From NCBI RefSeq assembly GCF_012927445.1, contig NZ_JABBPD010000004.1, positions 186,001-250,000 of the forward strand: a stretch of 64,000 nt of DNA. The letters run 5' to 3'. The notes below the pieces were generated by a model, which worked only from the letters and a program-made list of their open reading frames with translations, made no database searches and was not told the DNA's origin. Below, piece after piece: positions 64,000 to 64,000 of this stretch. The translations under genes were made by a program, and so were the position numbers. Numbering within the stretch: position 1 is the stretch's first letter; every line of letters begins with the position of its first letter. This DNA comes from Rhodoferax sp. Lineage in GTDB: Bacteria > Pseudomonadota > Gammaproteobacteria > Burkholderiales > Burkholderiaceae_C.

Positions 64000-64000
64000 G

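Overview
The window looks like a chromosome segment of a Comamonadaceae betaproteobacterium, probably near Rhodoferax or Polaromonas. That placement is inferred from high GC, protein flavour, the folC-SPOR-cvpA-purF-metZ-gltX order and a family of short interspersed repeats; no database search was possible.

Left part (1-12.8 kb): a tandem pair of Hsp70-like ATPases (the first cut by the window edge), a hemerythrin-PAS-GGDEF-EAL protein, the conserved queG/tsaE/amiC/mutL neighbourhood with a dedA-type gene inserted, a small putative ribbon-helix-helix protein and a flavodoxin-like protein.

12.9-20.3 kb is the most interesting chromosomal locus. It resembles a functional-amyloid (Fap-type) secretion system with different cargo. 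It encodes a FapF-like outer-membrane barrel with an N-terminal coiled coil, a VpsR-like sigma-54 activator, a strong -24/-12 promoter, a 772-residue Asn/Gly-rich secreted repeat protein, a periplasmic C39 peptidase of FapD type, and two small secreted proteins. Each small protein carries a double-glycine (RGGFD) site that the C39 peptidase could cut. All three secreted proteins share a QN[ST]-x6-IQ motif.

20.3-49.2 kb is mostly housekeeping: a tRNA-Ala/Glu/Asp cluster downstream of gltX, metZ, purF, cvpA, a SPOR protein, folC, an ArsC/Spx-like protein, ppnP, argG, an NDUFA9-like dehydrogenase, murB, a YajQ protein, a retropepsin-like protease, a degenerate HD-GYP protein, a lone DUF3883 nuclease-like gene, an Lrp-family regulator, a methyltransferase, plsY, ybaK, an aldo/keto reductase, an acyl-CoA synthetase, an alpha/beta hydrolase, prfB (with its programmed frameshift), pepN and fbp. 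At least ten copies of a roughly 55-65 bp palindromic repeat are scattered here, eight of them inside reading frames. Two stem-loops upstream of ppnP share a loop but have different, self-complementary stems.

49.2-63.5 kb is a 14.3 kb integrative element in the 3' end of tRNA-Thr(CGT), bounded by a 49-bp direct repeat. It carries a tyrosine integrase, a toxin-antitoxin pair, an AlpA-like regulator, a P4-alpha-like primase-helicase, an orphan small terminase, an XRE regulator, small cargo genes (one interrupted by an in-frame TGA), two small membrane proteins, an ArdC-like antirestriction protein, a RadC-like protein, an annealing protein and a YqaJ nuclease. No capsid, tail or conjugation genes were seen. 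The gene set is that of a phage satellite (PICI-like) rather than a prophage or ICE. After the right end comes a partial gene of unknown function.
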